Part shown: positions 38,701-52,175 of the stretch, piece after piece
Layout of the letters: each line of letters starts with the position of its first letter
Numbering within the stretch: the stretch's first letter is position 1
DNA from: Burhinus oedicnemus
Lineage: Eukaryota; Chordata; Aves; Charadriiformes; Burhinidae
Reading direction: 5' to 3'
DNA: 64,000 bases
Assembly (NCBI GenBank): GCA_008921705.1
Contig: VFFE01009203.1
Span: 1,003,909-1,067,908, forward strand
Program-made: the position numbers and the translations under genes
The notes under the pieces: model-generated
Seen by the model: the letters and a program-made list of their open reading frames with translations, nothing else
Database searches by the model: none
What the model was told of the DNA's origin: nothing

Positions 38701-41054
38701 TTTCGGCCAGTCCCCAGAGGTGTCTCGGACACATAGGATATCTTAAAGGTCATTAGACTTTCTGTTTAGAAATGTAATCCCATCCTAGCTATCCACATAC
38801 ATCAGAGGGAGTTTAGGGACTTACCTCAAATATCGATGTCTACATTTAGACATTTAACGTAGGTGTCTTAACCCTGAACTGAATCCTACCCACAGATTTA
38901 TCTTCCAAAAAGTAGTCTAGGGACATGAAATTCCCTGAAGCAAAATGCCAAGAACTTGCCAGTAAATGATTGTCAAATATATGCAGCACTTTGACACAGC
39001 TCTCATCCAAACAGTTGGTTGCTGTTCAGAAATAAATATGAGTATACTTTTAGGGTCTTCTGCCACTACGTGTGATTCTCAGTTCTGTGTAATTTACCAT
39101 ATTCAGATGGACACGTTCTGTTGCTTGATCCCCTGCCCATTTGTTGTTTTGGTACAATTTCTTTTCTGGCCCAGTCCTGTCAGTTGCTAAGCCACTGCTA
39201 AAAATGGTGAATGTTTTTTACTGTTACTGATCTCTACAACATGCAGGATCAAGATACCCTTGTTCAGTCAAACCGTATAATTGTTTCTGAGAAGAAGAGG
39301 GTTTTATTACCAGCTGTTTTTTCCACCTTGAGGTTGACCTTATGTTTTCAGGCAATTAGCTTGATTAAGTTCTCCTGCCATGCCACTGCGCAATGAGCAG
39401 TGGAACTACTCTGCAAAGGCGATGTCTAAATTATACTACCCTTGAATTAGTCCCGCTTGTCTCACTATCTAAGCAACTGAGTGTGATTAGTCTAGAAACA
39501 GTTCGACCTCTGAAAAAAAAGTCTCTGATTTTTAGCATGAGAATAGCAAATGACATTAAAACCTCTTCCAGCATTTCCTTACTCAACCAGAGTTGAGTAA
39601 GTGCTCAAGCAGAGCATGCACCAATGGCTTGTTCCAAGTGTAGGCACCGACAGCCTTAAATTTTTGCTGCTCTAAAAAAAATATTTCAATTCTTAATCTT
39701 TCCCAAAGGGAATCTTCATTCCATTCACAAGCCTTCATTTTAAATGGGATGATTTGAACTTATTTGTCTGCTTTTCCCCTCAGAGCTCTGGTGAAACAAG
39801 TATCAACTGTTTTTATGGTGGATGATATTACATTAGCAGTTCCTGATTATTTGTCAAGGGCTATTGCATGTCTGGAGCCGTGGCACTTGATGGAAAGAAT
39901 GCCACTACCTAATATTAGATTTCCTTGAATAGAAACCACTGGTGTTGGCCAGAACATGAGGGCACTAACCCACTTCAGCGGTGGGCAGTGTTCAGCGTAG
40001 CTGGCTGTGGCTGGCCAGGTGGTGATGTGAGTCACGTGGGGCAGCACAGCTCAGAAAGGACCAATGGAGATCCCTGCTGGGGACACCAGTTTGGTTGTAG
40101 GGAGGCAATGGCTGGAGGGCATGTTGCTATGATGAAATGTGCTGACTGTGCTTTCAGGGAAGATGTTACTGTCAGGTCAGAATAATCTGTTCCTTATTTA
40201 GTTAATACACCCCCTGCACATGGAATTTCTAACAGAGTCATTGTTAGTTTTTCAGCATTTTCTTTGCAGCTTCATTTGTGCCCTGCTGTTCTCCCTATAT
40301 AGCTACGCTAGATACTTGTTTTTCTTTCATCAGGTCTTGAAATGTCCACTCTTATCAACTTTGTAGACCATTTTCTATCTTGCTTTGCCTCTCTTTTATT
40401 CTAGCAAGTTTTCCTGGAAACTAAAATTCATCTTGGGCTGGATCTTTGTCTCCTGTCTTGCACTAGCTTGGAACCTGAAACCAATTTATTTGGTGTTGAT
40501 CTCTTATGTTCCAAAATGTACGTGTAAACATGTTAGATGTGTTCTGATTTTATAAAATACAATTTTCTGAGAGCCTGCACTGACTTGGATGGAACTTGAT
40601 GTTATTTTTGAAAAATCGTATTAAAGGGTGCTTAAATGAATGTTTAGACCCATGGTGTTTTGGAACAATGTGCTGATTATTCAAAACATTGGCCTGATCT
40701 CATATTAGCATGGCAGTCTAATAAGTGAGAAGATGAAATATAAAATATTGCAGCTATTAGACAGCATCTAAACATACATTGTCTTTACAAACTCATTGTT
40801 TTTTATAGCTACACCAAACTGTTCTCATTCATATTAGTAATATTACTTTGTTCCTTGCTCACAGGAATAAGTTTATTTCATAAGTTCAGTATCAAAATAG
40901 CATTATTTCAATTTCTTCCTATTCCCTGATGTCAGAAAGAAAGCTGAATTCCTTCTTAAAGGGAAAATGACAATGCAGGTAATCTGTCTATTTCCGCTGA
41001 AGATAACTTTTACTCCTTCATGTAAGATGAATCCCAGATGATTCAGAAACACAG
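35751..41054. other. Non-coding DNA between two CR1 copies
   Basis: No exon was recognised. It contains the tentative MITE-like block at 38551-38880 and a slightly GC-richer patch at about 39930-40180 that has one short open frame but no motif. Confidence 0.7.
38551..38880. repeat. Possible ancient MITE-like repeat with TAGGT/CCTAA motifs
   Basis: The left side has GTAGGTACCTAAGG and TTGCCTAAAGACAGATGCCT. The right side has GACATTTAACGTAGGTGTC, which folds on itself. The same flavour of motif recurs at 32890-33125, 44980-45060 and 61534-61557 (TAGGTGCCTAAATTTC). Old non-autonomous DNA transposons of reptiles and birds have termini like this. The family is not identified and the limits are rough. 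Confidence 0.3.
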
Positions 41055-43868
41055 TCACAGAATCACAGGGGTTGGAAGGGACCTCTAGAGATCATCTAGT
41101 CCAACCCCCCTGCCAGAGCAGGGACACCTGGAGCAGGTTTCACAGGACCGGCATCCAGGCGGGTTTTGAATGTCTCCAGAGTCAGAGACTCCACCACCTC
41201 TCTGGGCAGCCTCTTCCAGTGCTCTGCCACCCTCAAAGGAAAGAAGTTCCTCCTTAGGTTTAGATGGAACTTCCTACGTTCAAGTTTGTGCCCATTACCT
41301 CTTGTCCTGTCACTGGGCACCACTGCAAAAAGACTGGTGCCATCCTCCTGGCACCCTCCCTTGAAGTATTTATAGGCATTGATGAGATCCCCTCTCAGCC
41401 TTCTCTTCTCCAGACTAAAAAGACCCAAGTCCCTCAGCCTCTCCTCATAAGAAAGATGTTCCAGCCCCCTAATCATCTTTGTAGCCCTTTATTGTACCCT
41501 CTCCAGCAGTTCCCTGTCCTTCTTGCACTGGGGAGCCCAGAACTGGACACAGTACTCCAGGTGCGGCCTCAAACAGGGCAGAGTAGAGGGGGACGATAAC
41601 CTCCTGCGACCTGCTTGCCACACACCTCTTGATGCACCCCAGGATGCCATTGGCCTTCTTGGCCACAACGGCACATTGCTGGCTCATTGGCATCCTGTTG
41701 TCCACCAGGACTCCCAGGTCCCTTTCCACCGAGCTGCTTTCCAGCAGGTCAGCCCCTAACCTGAACTGGTGCATGGGGTTATTCCTCCCCAAGTGCAGTA
41801 CCTTACACTTGCCTTTGTTGAACTTCATGAGGTTTCTCTCTGCCCAACTCTCTAGCCTGTCCAGGTCATGCTGAATGGCAGCACAGCCTTCCGGTGTGTC
41901 AGCCACCCCTCCCAGTTTTGTGTCATCAGCAAACTTGCTGATGGTACCCTCTACCCCTTCATCCAGGTCATTGATGAATATGTTGAACAGGACTGAACCC
42001 AGTACTGACCCCTGGGGAACACCACTTATCACAGACCTCCAACTAGACTCTGTGCCACTAAGCACAACCCCTCTGAGCTCTATCTGCCAGCCAGTTTTCA
42101 ATCCACCCCTCTGTCCATTCATCTAACCCACACTTCCTAAGCTTGCCTATGAGGATGCTGTGGGAGACAGTGTCAAAAGCCTTGCTGAAGTCAAGGTAGA
42201 CAACATCCACTGCCCTCCCCTCATCTATTTGTCCAGTCACGCCATCGTAGAAGGCTATCAGATTAGTCAGACGTGACTTCCCCTTGGTAAATCCATGTTG
42301 GCTACTTCTGATAACCTTCTTTTCCTCCAGATGCTTTGAGATGATGCCCAGAACGAGCTGTTCCATCATCTTTCCAGGGATGGAGGTGAGGCTGGCTGGC
42401 CTGTAGTTTCCCAGGTCTTCCTTCTTTGCCCTTTTTGAAGACTGGAGTGACATTGGCTTTCCTCCAGTCCTCAGGCACCTCGCCTGTTCTCCAGGACCTT
42501 TCAAAGATGATGGAGAGCGGCCCAGCAATGACTTACGCCAGCTCCCTCAGCACTCACGGGTGCATCCCATCAGGACCCATGGACTTGTGGATGTCCAGTT
42601 TACTTAAATGATCTCTAACTTGATCCTCCTCAACCAAGGGAAAGTCCTCCTTCCTGCAGACTTTCTCTGTAACCTGCAGAGTCTGGGACTCCTGAGGGCT
42701 GGCCTGAGCAGTAAAGACTGAAGCAAAGAAAGCATTCCGTAATTCCACCTTCTCTGCATCATCTGTCACCATGGCCCCTGTCTCATTCAATAGTAGGCCC
42801 ACTTTTTCTCTAGTTTTCTTTTTGCTTGCAATGTACTTGAAGAAACCCTTCCTGTTGACCTTGACGTCCCTTGCCAGATTTAATTCCAAGGAGGCCGTGG
42901 CTTTCCTCGTTTCGTCCCTGCGTACTCTGGCAGCATTCTTGTAATCTTCCCAAGTGGTCAATCCCTTCTTCCACTTAGTGTAAACTTCCTTCTTCCACTT
43001 GAGCTTTTTCAGAAGCTCCCTGCTCAACCATGCAGGTCTCCTGCTTCCCTTGCCTGAGTTCTTGCTCTTAGGGACACACCGATCCTGAGCTTGGAGGAAG
43101 TGATACTTGAATATCAACCAGCTCTCTTGAGCCCCCTTACTCTCTAGAGTCCTAACCCATGGGATTTCTCCAAGCAGTTTCTTGAAGAGATCAAAGTTAG
43201 CCCTCCTGAAGTCCAAGGTTGCAACCCTACTTGTTGTTTTATGCCTACTGCACATAATCCTGAACTCAGTCTTCTCACGATCACTACAGCCAAGGCTGCC
43301 CTCAACCTTAATGTCCTCCACCAGTCCCTCTTTGTTGGTCAGTACTAGGTCCAGAAGTACACCTCTGCTTGTCGGCTCCTCCACCACTTGAGTCAAAAAG
43401 TTTTCATCAAGACACTGGAGGAACCTCCTGGACTGTACCTGCCTAGCTGTGTAGCCTTCCCAGCAGATACCAGGGTGATTGAAGTCCCCCATGAAAACCA
43501 AAACCTATGATTGTGAGGCGGCTCTCAGCTGCCTGTAGAAGGCCTCATCAACTTCTGCATTCTGATCAGGTGGCCTGTAATAAACCCCCCCAAGTGTCCC
43601 TTGTGTTAGCCTGCCCCTTAATCCTTACCCACAAGCTCTTGACTCTCTTTTCATCTGCCCCCAGGGATAGCTCAATGCATTCCAGTTGCTCTCACATAAA
43701 GAGCAACTCCACCACCTCGCCTTGCTGGCCTATCTTTTCTAAAGAGGACCTAGCCATCCATGACAGCGTTCCAGTCATGTGAGCTATCCCACCATGTCTC
43801 AGTAATTGTGATGAGATCATGGCCCTGTGACCGCACACAGATCTCCAGTTCTTCCTGTTTGTTCCCCA
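41055..43868 (-). mobile_element. CR1 retrotransposon, largest copy (about 2.8 kb)
   Basis: A minus-strand CR1 with its 3' end at the left (TCACAGAATCACAGG, then GGTTGGAAGGGACCTCTAGAG) and its 5' truncation near 43868. It keeps almost all of ORF2: the endonuclease begins close to the break (GNKQEELEI on the minus strand) and is followed by the reverse transcriptase and the C-terminal domain. ORF1 and the 5' UTR are missing. Its 3' end differs from the other copies here, which suggests another CR1 subfamily. Confidence 0.95.
41096..43868 (-). pseudogene. CR1 ORF2 (endonuclease plus reverse transcriptase), broken
   Basis: Reading the minus strand, the endonuclease part shows ITETWWDSSHDW, RRGGGVALYV and MGDFNHPGICW. 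The usual SDH motif reads CSDREKTEF, so the catalytic His is Arg. The reverse transcriptase part shows [21 protein letters not shown] and an intact FADDTKLGG box, followed by [11 protein letters not shown] and the C-terminal [10 protein letters not shown]. The long open pieces 42554-43501, 42058-42528, 41469-42122 and 41096-41476 change frame at each junction, so there are at least three frameshifts. There are also in-frame stops, including a TGA at 42554-42556 where MHPRVLRELA is expected, and another in the endonuclease just after AVMDG. The protein cannot be made from this copy. Confidence 0.93.
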
Positions 43869-46800
43869 AAGTCAAAGAGGCTAAGATATTACTGTTTTCT
43901 ACAAATGCATCATGAAGGTATCTCTTAGGGAGTTAGAAAAGTTATTCTATAAGCAGGTGCTAGAACAAGAAAAAATGAGTATGAATTGTCTATGAGTAAT
44001 TTTAAACTGAAAATTAGGATTTTAAAAAAGTATGTTTTGCAATTATATTCTTGTAGATACATGGAGTAAAGAAACTACTTTCAAGACAGCATGAAGATTA
44101 CGTTGTAGAAGTATACAGCAATGTTACTAAAAGCTGGTTTTGCCTTTAGTTTATGTGGATTGTGCTCAGCTTCATATATTAAACTTACATCTTTAGAGGA
44201 AGAAAAAAATATTTGCAAATGGAAACTCCATTACTAAAAACTGAATTTGAAAGACATTCATACATTCAGTATGTCACTGTGCAATGTTAGCAGGCAGGGT
44301 ACTATGGACAATGTAGGATTCACCTGCACAATGATGATTAATTGTAATAGCTTGTTTGTACGTATTTGAAGTTCATCTTCTTTATGTAGTTTAAGGTCAA
44401 TTTCACCTCTTAGAAAACTAATTTCAAGGAAAAGTAGGTATTACTTCCCTTACCAGGTGTAGTGGATTTTATGTATATATCCCTTGAACATGGGTGAACT
44501 TCAGTCTTTCAGGCCATTTCTTCAGATTTCCAGTGGTCACCAATGGTTTGGTACATTGGTTTAGCACAGTATCTGAAAGGGGACATGTGCCACAACTCAT
44601 GGTGCAGGCCATCACCTGCTGCTATATGTATTCATATTTAGAAGGGAATTAGAGTAAGAAATAGATTTTCTGCAAAGGGAATTTTTCCAGAATTAGATTG
44701 GCCCATAGCCTGCAGTGAGGTTATTGCTGTATCTGATTTGCAATAGTGACATATTAGGGGATATTCTTACTTGAGGTAGGGGCATGTCTTCCTTAATGTA
44801 TTTGTCTTCTTTTGCTTTTGACCAAATGCAATTTCTTATTTGTAACATCTTTGGTTCAGAAACTTCTTCAGATGCAGGTGGTCAGGCCTAGAATCATACC
44901 CAGCTATGCCAGTCAAAAGAAAGAAGTGGAGATTTGACTAAATTGTTTGCAGTGATTTTCTTTCTCTTTCTCCACTAACTTTAGGAGTCCAAGATAAACA
45001 CATTCCAACTTAGAAACCTTAGCAAGCTGTCTAAATTTAGGTAGGTTGAATCTAGGTACAGCACAACTGAATGTGGTTAATATCTACAGTATTTACCCCT
45101 TACATTCCCTAGTATGAGATGGATGTCATTTTCTTTACTTGAAAAAAAAACAGTAACACTACAAACTTCTCTTTTTAAGCACTTGATGTTTTGCCTCACT
45201 GGACAATCTGATAAATAAAATAAAACACAAACTGATGGCTCATATTTATGTTCCACCTATCTTGCCTGGTAAAATAAAATGGTGGCAGGTATATTTAGAA
45301 GAAACTTTTCAAGAATAAAGTTCATGCAATTCACAGGGAACATTTGACATTCATAACCACAAAAGGTCACAAAGTCAGAGACTTTCTGAGTACTAACAGA
45401 AGCCAAGAACTGTGTGATAGGTGTAAGTATAAAGAAAACTGACTAGAACTCAAGCACTGGGGAGGAAGCTGATTTCTGCAAGGCTGGAAGAAAAAATTTC
45501 TTATATATATGCATCATTGCAGAATTAAGTACATGCATCATGAGGTTTCTTTTGCTTTGCCCTTGAGACTAGTTATTTCACTATTGCAGGAAGCAAAGTA
45601 CAAATTTTAGTCTAATCTATCTAGGAGTGCAAACTAAAAGATTAAGCATTTATAGAATAAATAAAAAAAAAGGTTTCTTTTTTTCCATACACTGGAAGCT
45701 GATTGACTGAAAACAGCTGAGGAGGAAAAGAACATGGGTTATCATCAGATTGAGGGTGATGACCATGATACAGCCTTGAACAAGGCAATTGTAGGTCTAT
45801 AACTTAATCAAGCAAAATATCTAAGCATGACATAAAGAAGTATTAAAACAATTGTACGAGAAGTGTGTCTTGGAATAACATGTCAGGTCACTCAGAAAAG
45901 GCAGTATGGCAAAGTAATGCAAACATGGAAGGAAACTGAAGATTCAGTTCAGTGACACACTTGTGGACACCTATTGCCAGTTGAATGCCCGAGGCTACCA
46001 GGGGCTTGGGGTGTTATGCAAGAGCTGGAGGGGACCCATGCCCTTTCAGGACGGCAGCTGGGTGACAGGTCAGGCACCCTGGGGCATTTCAGGTAGCATT
46101 GATGTGCGAGCAATGGGCTGGAGCTGTAAAGGACCCAGGTCAGTGCAGCCTGGCAAAAATGAAGTCTAAAGGAAGAGACAGCTTTTTTTCCATATATTTT
46201 AGAGGAAGGATGGTCCTGACAGCAGTCATCAACAGCTGAACCTAATTTAGGATTGAGGAAATCACCTTATCAGAGAAATGAGGCTCTGTCCACCACCACT
46301 CATGGGAGCAGTGGAGGGGAAGGTGGGTCAAGCAGGGGGATCCCAACTACTTCTAACAGGGAGTCTGATCTCTTAAAGGAAAGGTGGTTGGAGAGAGCTG
46401 CCTGTGATAAGGAGGCTGGGTCTGGTGACCCAGAGGGCCTCTTCTAGCCCTGGCTTCTCAGGTCCAGGAAGCAATGCTGATTTTTCTCGACTGCCTTATG
46501 ACAGAGTTCAGATGAGGTATTTGTACCAATCCTTAAATCTGTGACTGTCTCATAACATCTGAACTTCTTGATAGCTAAAGTAATGTTTCAAAGAGTTCCT
46601 GGTAACCAAGTTTCATTTTGCTGAAATTTTAATAGCACTCCCTGTTCTCTTCAGCTTTTATTTGGTTGTCTTCCCAAGCAAGTATTCCCAAATTGAGAAT
46701 TGGTTGCAGCTCTGAGTTAGGCTAGTTTGTGTTTAGATGAACTTGTCCCCTCTGGCTCTAGGTGCAGGAAACGTACCACAGATACTTCAAAATAAAGTTG

Positions 46801-49800
46801 CTTACTCCCTAGTTCCAGAGATAAATCTGAATTATTACTTTTTAAAGTAGATGAGTGAAAACCTGTCCTAAAAGAGTGCAGAATTCGTCCTCTGCCAGTT
46901 GGAAATCATGACAACATGCATTTTCCACAGTGAAAGTTTTCTATGTCAATTATTTCCTATTTCCGTCTCTGTCAAATATAGTTTTCCTGTAAATAACATA
47001 CTAGAACAATTATATGTTTGGGAGATGAGTTATTATTTAGGAGAAAAAAAACTTTACATAATACTTCAGAAAGCAGCTGATAAGTGAGTGTTGAGGAGCT
47101 AGATTTGTTAAGATTTTTAGGTGATCTGCTTTTAAAGTTTCTGTGTTCTAATATGGTGATGTATGTTATTCTGACCTTTTCCCACCCAAGGAAAAAAATA
47201 CAAACTTCCTGAAGGATGCTCAAAGTATTTCAGCTATTACCAAGCTCACATAATTACTGCTAGGTCAGCGATCTATAGAGCACTATAGTAGACTTGCCTT
47301 TGTAAGTCAGGGACTCCACATGACAGCTTTCTGGTTTCACCACTTCCTAGCAATGAGAATTCTCTTATTGTTGCTATTTATATTTTTCAATCCTGTTCTC
47401 ATTTAGCAGGAGACTTTTAATCCTGGATCGTGATTTGGGCATATGCATAAATCACAATTTGGCCATGAAGGCAAATTTCTGGAAGGAAATGTTCCCCTGG
47501 ATTTAAGCAGCCTTATATAATAACTCATCAAGCTATTCATTAGGGCATGTTCTGTGCTATACATTTAAAGGTCCTGAGTGACATGAAGCTGTCATTTTAT
47601 GACTTCTGGTAAATAGGAGTTGTCAGACTTCTGGTTTTCTGTTCTATTCTTTGAAATCTTTATTGCTACAAGGGCAGGAAGGGGTTAGTCATCACATAAG
47701 AATAGAATTTATTGAGAAAAAGTTACTGTTATTTTTGTCAAGCTTTGGTCCAGATACTAATTGGGTTCTGATGTTAAGCTAGTTAAATAACCAAATTATA
47801 TATTTGATTGATTTCAATCAAATTCTTTTGTTGGGGTTCATAGCCAATAGGGAACCCTTTCTAGACTTGTATAACTACATTTTGTGTTATCTAACTAATT
47901 AGATTGTGGAACATTGTCTACTATTGAGTCTAATTGGTTTGCTTTGTTATCATTTTAATTTTGATTTGATCAACTGTTATAATTCTTTTTACTTTAGTTA
48001 GTGTGTTATTACTGGTAGCTGAGCTTAGGTAATAAGTTTTTCTGATTTTTTTTTTAATCAAGTCTTTTAATAAAATATATTAAAATGCACCAACTCACAT
48101 GTCTGTGAATAAGCAGTGTGAGGGCAGAACCATTAAGGATCTATGTGGAAACAGGCCAATAAATTTCAAAGACTGAGCAATTCCCCCTAACTATCTTTAT
48201 TTCTTGCCAGCTTTTGTTTTATTTTAGTTCACCCTCTTTCAAGGCTTCCCACAAAATACACATACCACTCTGAGGGTATCAGCCAGTACTAAAATGTTTA
48301 CATGAGTGTATATGTTTGTACGCATCTCTTCACAGCTGGCTCTCTATCAGCAATAAACACTAGAATGTGTTTCAACTTACTCTCGGGGTGGCTTCGCTTG
48401 TACATCTGAAAGCGGACCCACGTTGGAGTGTTTTTATTAGCAAGTCTTACTAAAGGTATTTGGGCAGTCTGCCCACAACCTCCCTTTTCTGGCCAAACTG
48501 CATGCTGCCCGGAGCGTCATCACGTGAAGGATGGGAACACATGCAGATCTGCATGTAAACACATCCTGAAGCCTAAAGAAGTCACTGCCACTTGTAGCAT
48601 AACTCCCACAAGCAATGCTCATGTCCTGTACTTCCCAGGCTACTCTGCTTCCCCTCCCCCTTCCTCCTCAAGTGAACTTCCACAGTCAGACCCTTTCTGG
48701 CCAACCATGGTTTGATTTCTGAGCAGAAACTGTGTACTTATTTCTTCTCACATGGCTTTCGTCATTTGGAGAAAGACTGCCCACCCTCTCCGTGAGCAGG
48801 GGACAGCCCACTCTTCATGTCTCCTGAGAAATGTTGCTGTGCTGTACAAATGCTGCCGGATCGCATCCGAAGAGCGTAAGGTCAGCACTACTGTTGGAAT
48901 GCTGGAAGAAGGCCTTCTGTGTAGCCAGATGACTCTGAAGTACTTTCTCCTGAAAATTATTTTGGAGTGCTCCTTGAATTTACCCGGGAGAATAACGCCA
49001 GCCAAGGAGACAGGGAGGTCAGCTCAACTGGATGGTGCAGTCACTCATTAAGATCATTATCTGTGTTATTGCATTCTCTGTCCTTCCCACCCCAAACTGG
49101 CTGCTCTACTACGTCTAGGCTGGGCTGACATTGTTCATGCTCCACCGTTTCAATGAACAAGTTCATGTCGGTCAGTGGAAAGCAGTCTTTCTCTCCGCTG
49201 CTCTGATAGCAGGCTTAAATGTTTCAGTATTCCCCTCTGAGCAGGAACAAATAGTTCAGGCTTCAGGGTTATTCCCTCGCTTTCCCAAGGATATTTGCTA
49301 CCCATCAGCAAGAGGTAATCATGCATGTTGTTTTTTTCAAGGAGTGCCTCTTTCTAGTTTAAATAAAACTGGGAAGATGAACTAATTTAATATGTACTAG
49401 AGAGCTATCACCATCCAGTGAGCTCCTGTGAGCTTGTGATGCTCTTTTTTTTTTTTCATTTGGGGAGCTATCTGATTTTTCAACCATACGGTAAGTGAAA
49501 TTAGGCTCAGTTTTAGCTGTAGTTGAAGAATTAAGGTCTTGAATACTTCTGATTTTAACAATTATGCAGATTTGCAATACTGCATGCCTGGCCCCAAATC
49601 ATCCTCCCCCTGTATGATCTGTTAATAATTTCTAATATCTCTCAACAATGTTTTTTTCATAAGCTCCTAAAACTGCTCTTCTGATATTTTTCAAAGCTCA
49701 GGCTGATACCAGGCCTGACCTTAAAGGTCACCGTTACAAGAAGTACCTGTCATTCTTAACTAAGATCTGCTGTGATGTCAGCCCTTGTAGATGAAAATTT

Positions 49801-51159
49801 CCTTCCATTCTGTGTATTGTAAGTGAACTTACAGAACATCCTTACACTATATATGAAGCACTATGCTTTAAACCTGAAAAATTGCTGTAAAAGTGCACCC
49901 TGTCTTAAAATTGACAAAAAACTATCTAAGCAAGTAATCCGTGTCACCACGTTAAAGGTTTATCACATTCAGTGTCAGCATTTGCAGTCTCCTGGGATTC
50001 AGTCTCTTAAGCTGCTAATGTAAGACGCTGGTAGAATTTCATTTGTCATATATCCATTTTGTCTTGGCCCCTGGAAGTTGTTCTTTCTAGCTGATGTCCT
50101 GCCTTGCCGATTGTGAAGCCAGAACACATATAAGCAGGCAACATGACAGCCTGCTTCCCATCGTCCACTGACAGCTATATACTATATCGTGTTCTTTGCT
50201 TTACTGCAAGCTTGGATTATAGGGTACTTTAAACCAGAGCGCAAACAAGAGGTTCAGCTCCATTCCAAATTAATCAACAGCCTTGTAAGGAACATATACC
50301 AAATTGCGCTATTCAGTGTATCTCCTGCATGCATGGCTCCGTGCTACTTTTGCTATTGTTAGCTTTCAAGTCTGAAGCTGATCATAGTTCTAACAATGAA
50401 AAGTGACTTTCAGATGAGGACCCCGTATACTGTATTGCCAGCTGTAACAACTGTAAAATAAACAGTGCTAGGAGGCACACATGGGCAGTGGAACTCCATC
50501 ACCTGCAACAGTTGTTACAACAGTCCTTGGAATGGTGTTGGCTCAAGCCAATTAACATCTTCCTTAGCAATTTCCAGGAACAGTTTAGGAGTTAGCATGG
50601 ATCAGAAATTATTCCCAGGAGAGAGTTCACATTCAGCTGTCCTATTTGAGACCGAGGGAGTTTAACTGTATGGGCATAGCCTATCCAGTTCACTTCAGTG
50701 CTAAAGGCATGTTTAAGTCACTTGACTGGACGTTTGGTTATACACCAGTATCTGCGTTGATCCTGAGTTTGGAAATCAAAGGTTTATCTGCATTTCTTTT
50801 GTTCTTGTTGAAATGAAACAGTCTGTCCTGGTGACTGAAGTGAAGGAGCTTCATGCATCTTTTGGACTGGGGTTTATCAGAGCAGTCTTGCTTTCAAGAA
50901 TTCCCTTTGAATGTCATTTTTACTGTGTATCGAATAGGATTCAGTGTCACATTAAAGCTGGTATATCACAGATCTGTTTATAAAGAAAATTTCGTACTTT
51001 CATGAATCTAACAAATGTCAGAAACTTTCCTTTGCCATGAAAAGTGCATATAAAATAGTTTCAGAAGATCACAGAGAAACAAGCATGTTATTCACTTGTC
51101 ATAAATGTTCTTGTTTCCTGACCAGGGTGCTTCCATAGTACTTCTTATGAACTTTCACC

Positions 51160-51185
51160 TTTTTTTTTTTTTTTTTTTTTTTTTT
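51160..51185. repeat. Poly(T) run, 26 bases
   Basis: Uninterrupted T26 followed by GCAATTAG. It may act as the pyrimidine tract of a cryptic acceptor or be the A-tail of a minus-strand insertion. Confidence 0.95.
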
Positions 51186-51193
51186 GCAATTAG

Positions 51194-51277
51194 TCTGAAA
51201 AGCAAACTCATGAGCAAAATCAGAAGTTTACTTTTGATGACATCATAGAAGAAGCTGCATCGTATAATAATGCTATA
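51194..51277 (+). other. Candidate cryptic or alternative exon, unconfirmed
   Basis: An 84-base segment lies between a T26 tract ending GCAATTAG and a strong donor, ATA|GTAAGT. It is open in phase 0 for all 28 codons, reading SEKQTHEQNQKFTFDD then IIEEAASYNNAI, and its length is a multiple of three. I do not recognise the peptide. Joined to the TRPC4 exon in that frame, it would read RQSIRMA and stop at the upstream ORF's TAA, so it could only be non-coding leader there. The T tract could equally be the A-tail of a minus-strand retroposed sequence. Chance is a serious alternative. Confidence 0.2.
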
Positions 51278-52142
51278 GTAAGTCTAACTTAGTGATCAGT
51301 GATGGAAATAATGTATCTTTAGAAGGGTGGCATCAGTGAGGACTTCAGAAGTTGGACGTACAGATACAACAGAGTACATCTGTGTGAATCCAGCTGCCAA
51401 TCTGCTGAAGGAGATGTGTTGTCATTGGGTGTCTTCTCCTGTCTCTGAAAGGGTTACAATACCTAAGCACTGTGGCCAGCAATAAAAGGGGCTTATCACA
51501 GAGGGCCTTGGTGCCTGCCGGTGGGTCACTCTGATCCTCCTCTCTCTCTGTGGCACCCGACTATGATAGTGTTTTGAGGTAGGGGACAGCATGCAAGGGA
51601 GTGCAAGTCAGAGTCCCCTGGATAAATAGTGAGGATATCATCATATATTTAGTTGGAGCAAATAAGGCAAAAACAGAGGTTGAATAAAAGCCAAGGAATT
51701 CTGATTGCATTTTTTTTTGAGCCTTAACTTTGATGGGGAAACTTCTTAGTACTGCTTGTTACAATATGTATATATATACACGCATGATATAGCAGGAGAA
51801 GGCAATTTCCGATGATTTGTTTTAGCATCTGTAAAATTGTTTTCAGCTTTTCTTAAAAAATTTTCTTAAAAAATACCAGAGTAGAAGAATTAAAGGTTTG
51901 CAAAGAAGGCAGAATGTTGCCATTCCTCCCTGAAAAACAGCATATGAAAAATACAGTCCCATATCATTTGAAATAGTGGTCTGTAGCAGGTGTGAATGAA
52001 ACTGCCTGTTAAGAAAGAAATATTTTCTCATAAGAATCAATTTTCTGTCAAAGTATTATGGTTTTCTTCTTTCATATATTTCTTCTGCTCAGGTGCTGAT
52101 GATATCTGACATCTGCAGAGGGCAGGAAGCGCTATATATAGA

Positions 52143-52175
52143 GTGTGTGTGTGTGTGTGTGTTTGTGTGTGTGTG
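52143..52175. repeat. (GT)n microsatellite
   Basis: About ten GT units, one TT interruption, then further GT units. Confidence 0.95.

Noticed and set aside
41264..42126. Several plus-strand frames of 78-111 codons
   Set aside because: All are antisense shadows of the CR1 reverse transcriptase region.
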